NCBI GenBank assembly: GCA_009377735.1
Contig: WHTL01000274.1
Span: 1-5,559, forward strand
Length of the DNA stretch: 5,559 nucleotides
Direction: 5' to 3'
Origin: Acidimicrobiia bacterium
GTDB lineage: Bacteria > Actinomycetota > Acidimicrobiia > Spongiisociales > ZC4RG35
How positions within the stretch are numbered: the stretch's first letter is position 1; each line of letters opens with the position of its first letter. A program made the translations under genes and the position numbers. The notes below the pieces were generated by a model. The model saw nothing but the letters and a program-made list of their open reading frames with translations. It was not told the origin of the DNA and made no database searches. Shown here piece after piece: positions 4,152 through 5,559 of this stretch.

Positions 4152-5347
4152 TCAGCACAGAGCCCCGGAACCCATATCGTCCCGGTATGGGTGAGAGCCC
4201 ACCTGTACTCGCCGGGCGGGAGCCGATTATCGATCGGTTCTATCTCGATCTGGAGCAGGTAGGTGAGGGTGGGACCGCGCGAGAGACCGCCCTCTACGGG
4301 TTGCGGGGAATGGGGAAGACGGCACTCCTCGGTGAGCTGGTTCGGGCTGCCAGACAGGCGGAGTGGCTGGCAGTGCGTGTTGAAGCCGAATCGGAGGAGG
4401 GCTCCCTGGTCTCCACCATCGCCGGCGGTGTTGCCCGACCCCGAGTGGTTCCCGCCGGGTGGGACCAGGGGTCGTTTCTCGACCGATTCGGCGAGTTCGC
4501 CGCCCGGGCCGGTATCCGGGTCACCGGTTTGGGTGGAGTCGATGCCTCGGTCCGGGTCAAGCCCAAGGTGTCCGATGTCAGACCTGCCGACGTTCTGGTT
4601 GATCTCTATCAGGAGCTGGGTCGCATCGCCATCGATCAACGCCGTGGTATCGCCATCCTCATCGATGAGACCCAGAGGGCCAGTGTCGACGATCTCCGTG
4701 GGCTGTTCCGGGCAGTCAGCGAGGCCAAGACGGAGCAACTGCCAGTGATCACAGCCTTTGCCGGTCTTCTGGAGACACCCGAGCTCCTGATGTCGGCGGC
4801 CACCTCGGCAGAGCGGGTGCTCTTCGAGGAAATCGGTGTGCTCGACCCCGCCGCCACCTATCGGGCACTGAGGACACCAGCCGACCGCGCGGGGGTGATC
4901 TTCGACGATGACGCACTCGACCTCCTGATCGAGTTCTCAGAAGGGTATCCGTACTTCATCCAACAACTGGGCAGCGATGTGTGGAATGTGCGTTCAGATC
5001 CGGACAGGATCACGATCGACGATGCCGAGATTGCCATCGTTCTCGCCCGACGCCAGTTCGAACGGGGTGCGCTAGGCCGCCGTTGGGTGGAGCTCCCTGA
5101 ATGGGGGCGTCATGTCGTGGCTGCCATCTCAATGCTGGCCGACTATCCGTCTCAGTGGGTCGAAGTCGGCAAGGTGGCCGAACTGGTTGGCAAGACCACC
5201 ACCGAACTATCGATGACGAGACGTCGTCTCTCAGATCGCGGTGCGGTCCAGACCGAACGGGGACAGATAAGGATCACTCAGCCCGGTTTCCACTGGTATG
5301 CCGCCGGGTTGGTGGAGAGGGGAGAGATCGACCTGGAGATCGGCTGA
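4145..5347 (+). CDS. AAA-type ATPase with C-terminal winged helix (archaeal-ATPase/Orc1-Cdc6-like), function unknown
   Basis: 400 residues. The N-terminal NPYRPGMGESPPVLAGRE (9-26) is a typical lead-in of this ATPase type. Walker A is GLRGMGKT (52-59) and Walker B is IAILIDE (169-175), with the catalytic acidic pair D174/E175. The block SEGYPYFIQQLGSDVWN (265-281) resembles the C-terminal lid of archaeal-type ATPases. Residues about 315-395 form a predicted winged helix (WGRHVVAAISML...VGKVAELVGKTTTELSMTRRRLSDRGAVQ...RITQPGFHWY), a likely DNA-binding region. No transmembrane segment or toxin domain is seen. The start is TTG at 4145, because GGAGAG (4134-4139) lies 5 bases upstream, no ATG/GTG lies upstream in frame after the stop at 4112, and the next ATG (4187) would remove the conserved NPYRPG. 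Its role cannot be told from sequence; candidates are a signalling/STAND-like regulator or a DNA-binding ATPase. A GNAT gene follows after 38 bases. Confidence 0.88.
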   Translation: MVVSTEPRNPYRPGMGESPPVLAGREPIIDRFYLDLEQVGEGGTARETALYGLRGMGKTALLGELVRAARQAEWLAVRVEAESEEGSLVSTIAGGVARPRVVPAGWDQGSFLDRFGEFAARAGIRVTGLGGVDASVRVKPKVSDVRPADVLVDLYQELGRIAIDQRRGIAILIDETQRASVDDLRGLFRAVSEAKTEQLPVITAFAGLLETPELLMSAATSAERVLFEEIGVLDPAATYRALRTPADRAGVIFDDDALDLLIEFSEGYPYFIQQLGSDVWNVRSDPDRITIDDAEIAIVLARRQFERGALGRRWVELPEWGRHVVAAISMLADYPSQWVEVGKVAELVGKTTTELSMTRRRLSDRGAVQTERGQIRITQPGFHWYAAGLVERGEIDLEIG

Positions 5348-5373
5348 CCACTACGGTGACATTTTGAGAATGC

Positions 5374-5380
5374 AAGGAGA
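5374..5380 (+). promoter_or_regulatory. Strong ribosome-binding site of the GNAT gene
   Basis: AAGGAGA lies 5 bases before the ATG at 5386. It is the best Shine-Dalgarno in the window and fixes the start of the truncated final gene. Confidence 0.8.
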
Positions 5381-5385
5381 ACGGA

Positions 5386-5559
5386 ATGTCAGGTGATCAA
5401 GCAAGCGACGACCTCGATGGTCTCGAGTGGGTGCACGATGAGGCCAGTACTGATTGGGAGGAGCTGTCGGAGCTCTATCGGGTGGCGCCCCTTGGAATCA
5501 AACCTGCCGATGCATTGCAGACCGTATTCGGCAACAGCATGTTCAAGTGTTTCGTCTAT
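5386..5559 (+). CDS. Probable GNAT-family N-acetyltransferase, N-terminal part, cut by right edge
   Basis: The ATG at 5386 opens a frame that runs 58 codons to the window end without a stop. The start is supported by AAGGAGA 5 bases upstream. After an acidic N-terminus, DWEELSELYRVAPLGIKPADAL and VFGNSMFKCFVY resemble the first helices and first strand of small GNAT acetyltransferases, where a 'x-G-x-L-V-G' strand usually follows. The acetyl-CoA-binding motif A (Q/RxxGxG/A) lies beyond the edge, so the call rests on the N-terminal pattern only. It follows the ATPase stop by 38 bases on the same strand with no terminator between them, so the two are probably co-transcribed. The substrate is unknown. 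Confidence 0.6.
   Translation, partial: MSGDQASDDLDGLEWVHDEASTDWEELSELYRVAPLGIKPADALQTVFGNSMFKCFVY

Noticed and set aside
4076..4738. Minus-strand frame of 220 residues opposite the ATPase
   Set aside because: It is a complement shadow of a clear AAA ATPase with Walker motifs and shows no domain pattern of its own.

Overview
The window looks like chromosomal DNA from a GC-rich actinobacterium, possibly of the Acidimicrobiia type. This is an inference from three things: a DUF222-type protein at the left edge, GC-ending codons, and several genes whose start codon lies only 7-8 bases after a -10-like hexamer with no Shine-Dalgarno, as in leaderless actinobacterial mRNAs. No rRNA, tRNA, CRISPR array, insertion sequence or phage gene is visible.

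Layout, left to right. On the minus strand, reading from about 2530 down to 1, there are: a small three-helix membrane protein (2111-2530); a promoter; a 20-codon cysteine-rich leader ORF (2001-2063); an intrinsic terminator (1941-1960); tusA (1637-1897); a DsrE2-like gene overlapping tusA by 4 bases (1122-1640); a putative lipoprotein gene 17 bases further on (421-1104), whose 3' end looks frameshifted; and the N-terminal part of a DUF222 protein running off the left edge (1-377). On the plus strand there are: rarA/mgsA (2594-3937); a 207-base intergenic stretch with a promoter-like hexamer, helically spaced CATAC boxes and three 14-bp tandem repeats; an AAA-type ATPase with a C-terminal winged helix (4145-5347); and the start of a GNAT acetyltransferase gene cut by the right edge (5386-5559).

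Functionally, TusA and DsrE2 are sulfur carriers that pass persulfide or thiosulfonate sulfur between proteins. The strongest find is how they appear to be controlled. The transcript seems to begin at or next to the ATG of a leader peptide with four Cys codons in nine (RCAFCMYCVC). A terminator hairpin with a U tract follows, then the tusA ribosome-binding site. This has the layout of a cysteine-responsive transcription attenuator, related to the polycysteine leaderless small ORFs described in mycobacteria, here placed on a tusA-dsrE2 operon. The ATPase region has its own unexplained upstream structure: phased repeats and a chain of start/stop-overlapping micro-ORFs.
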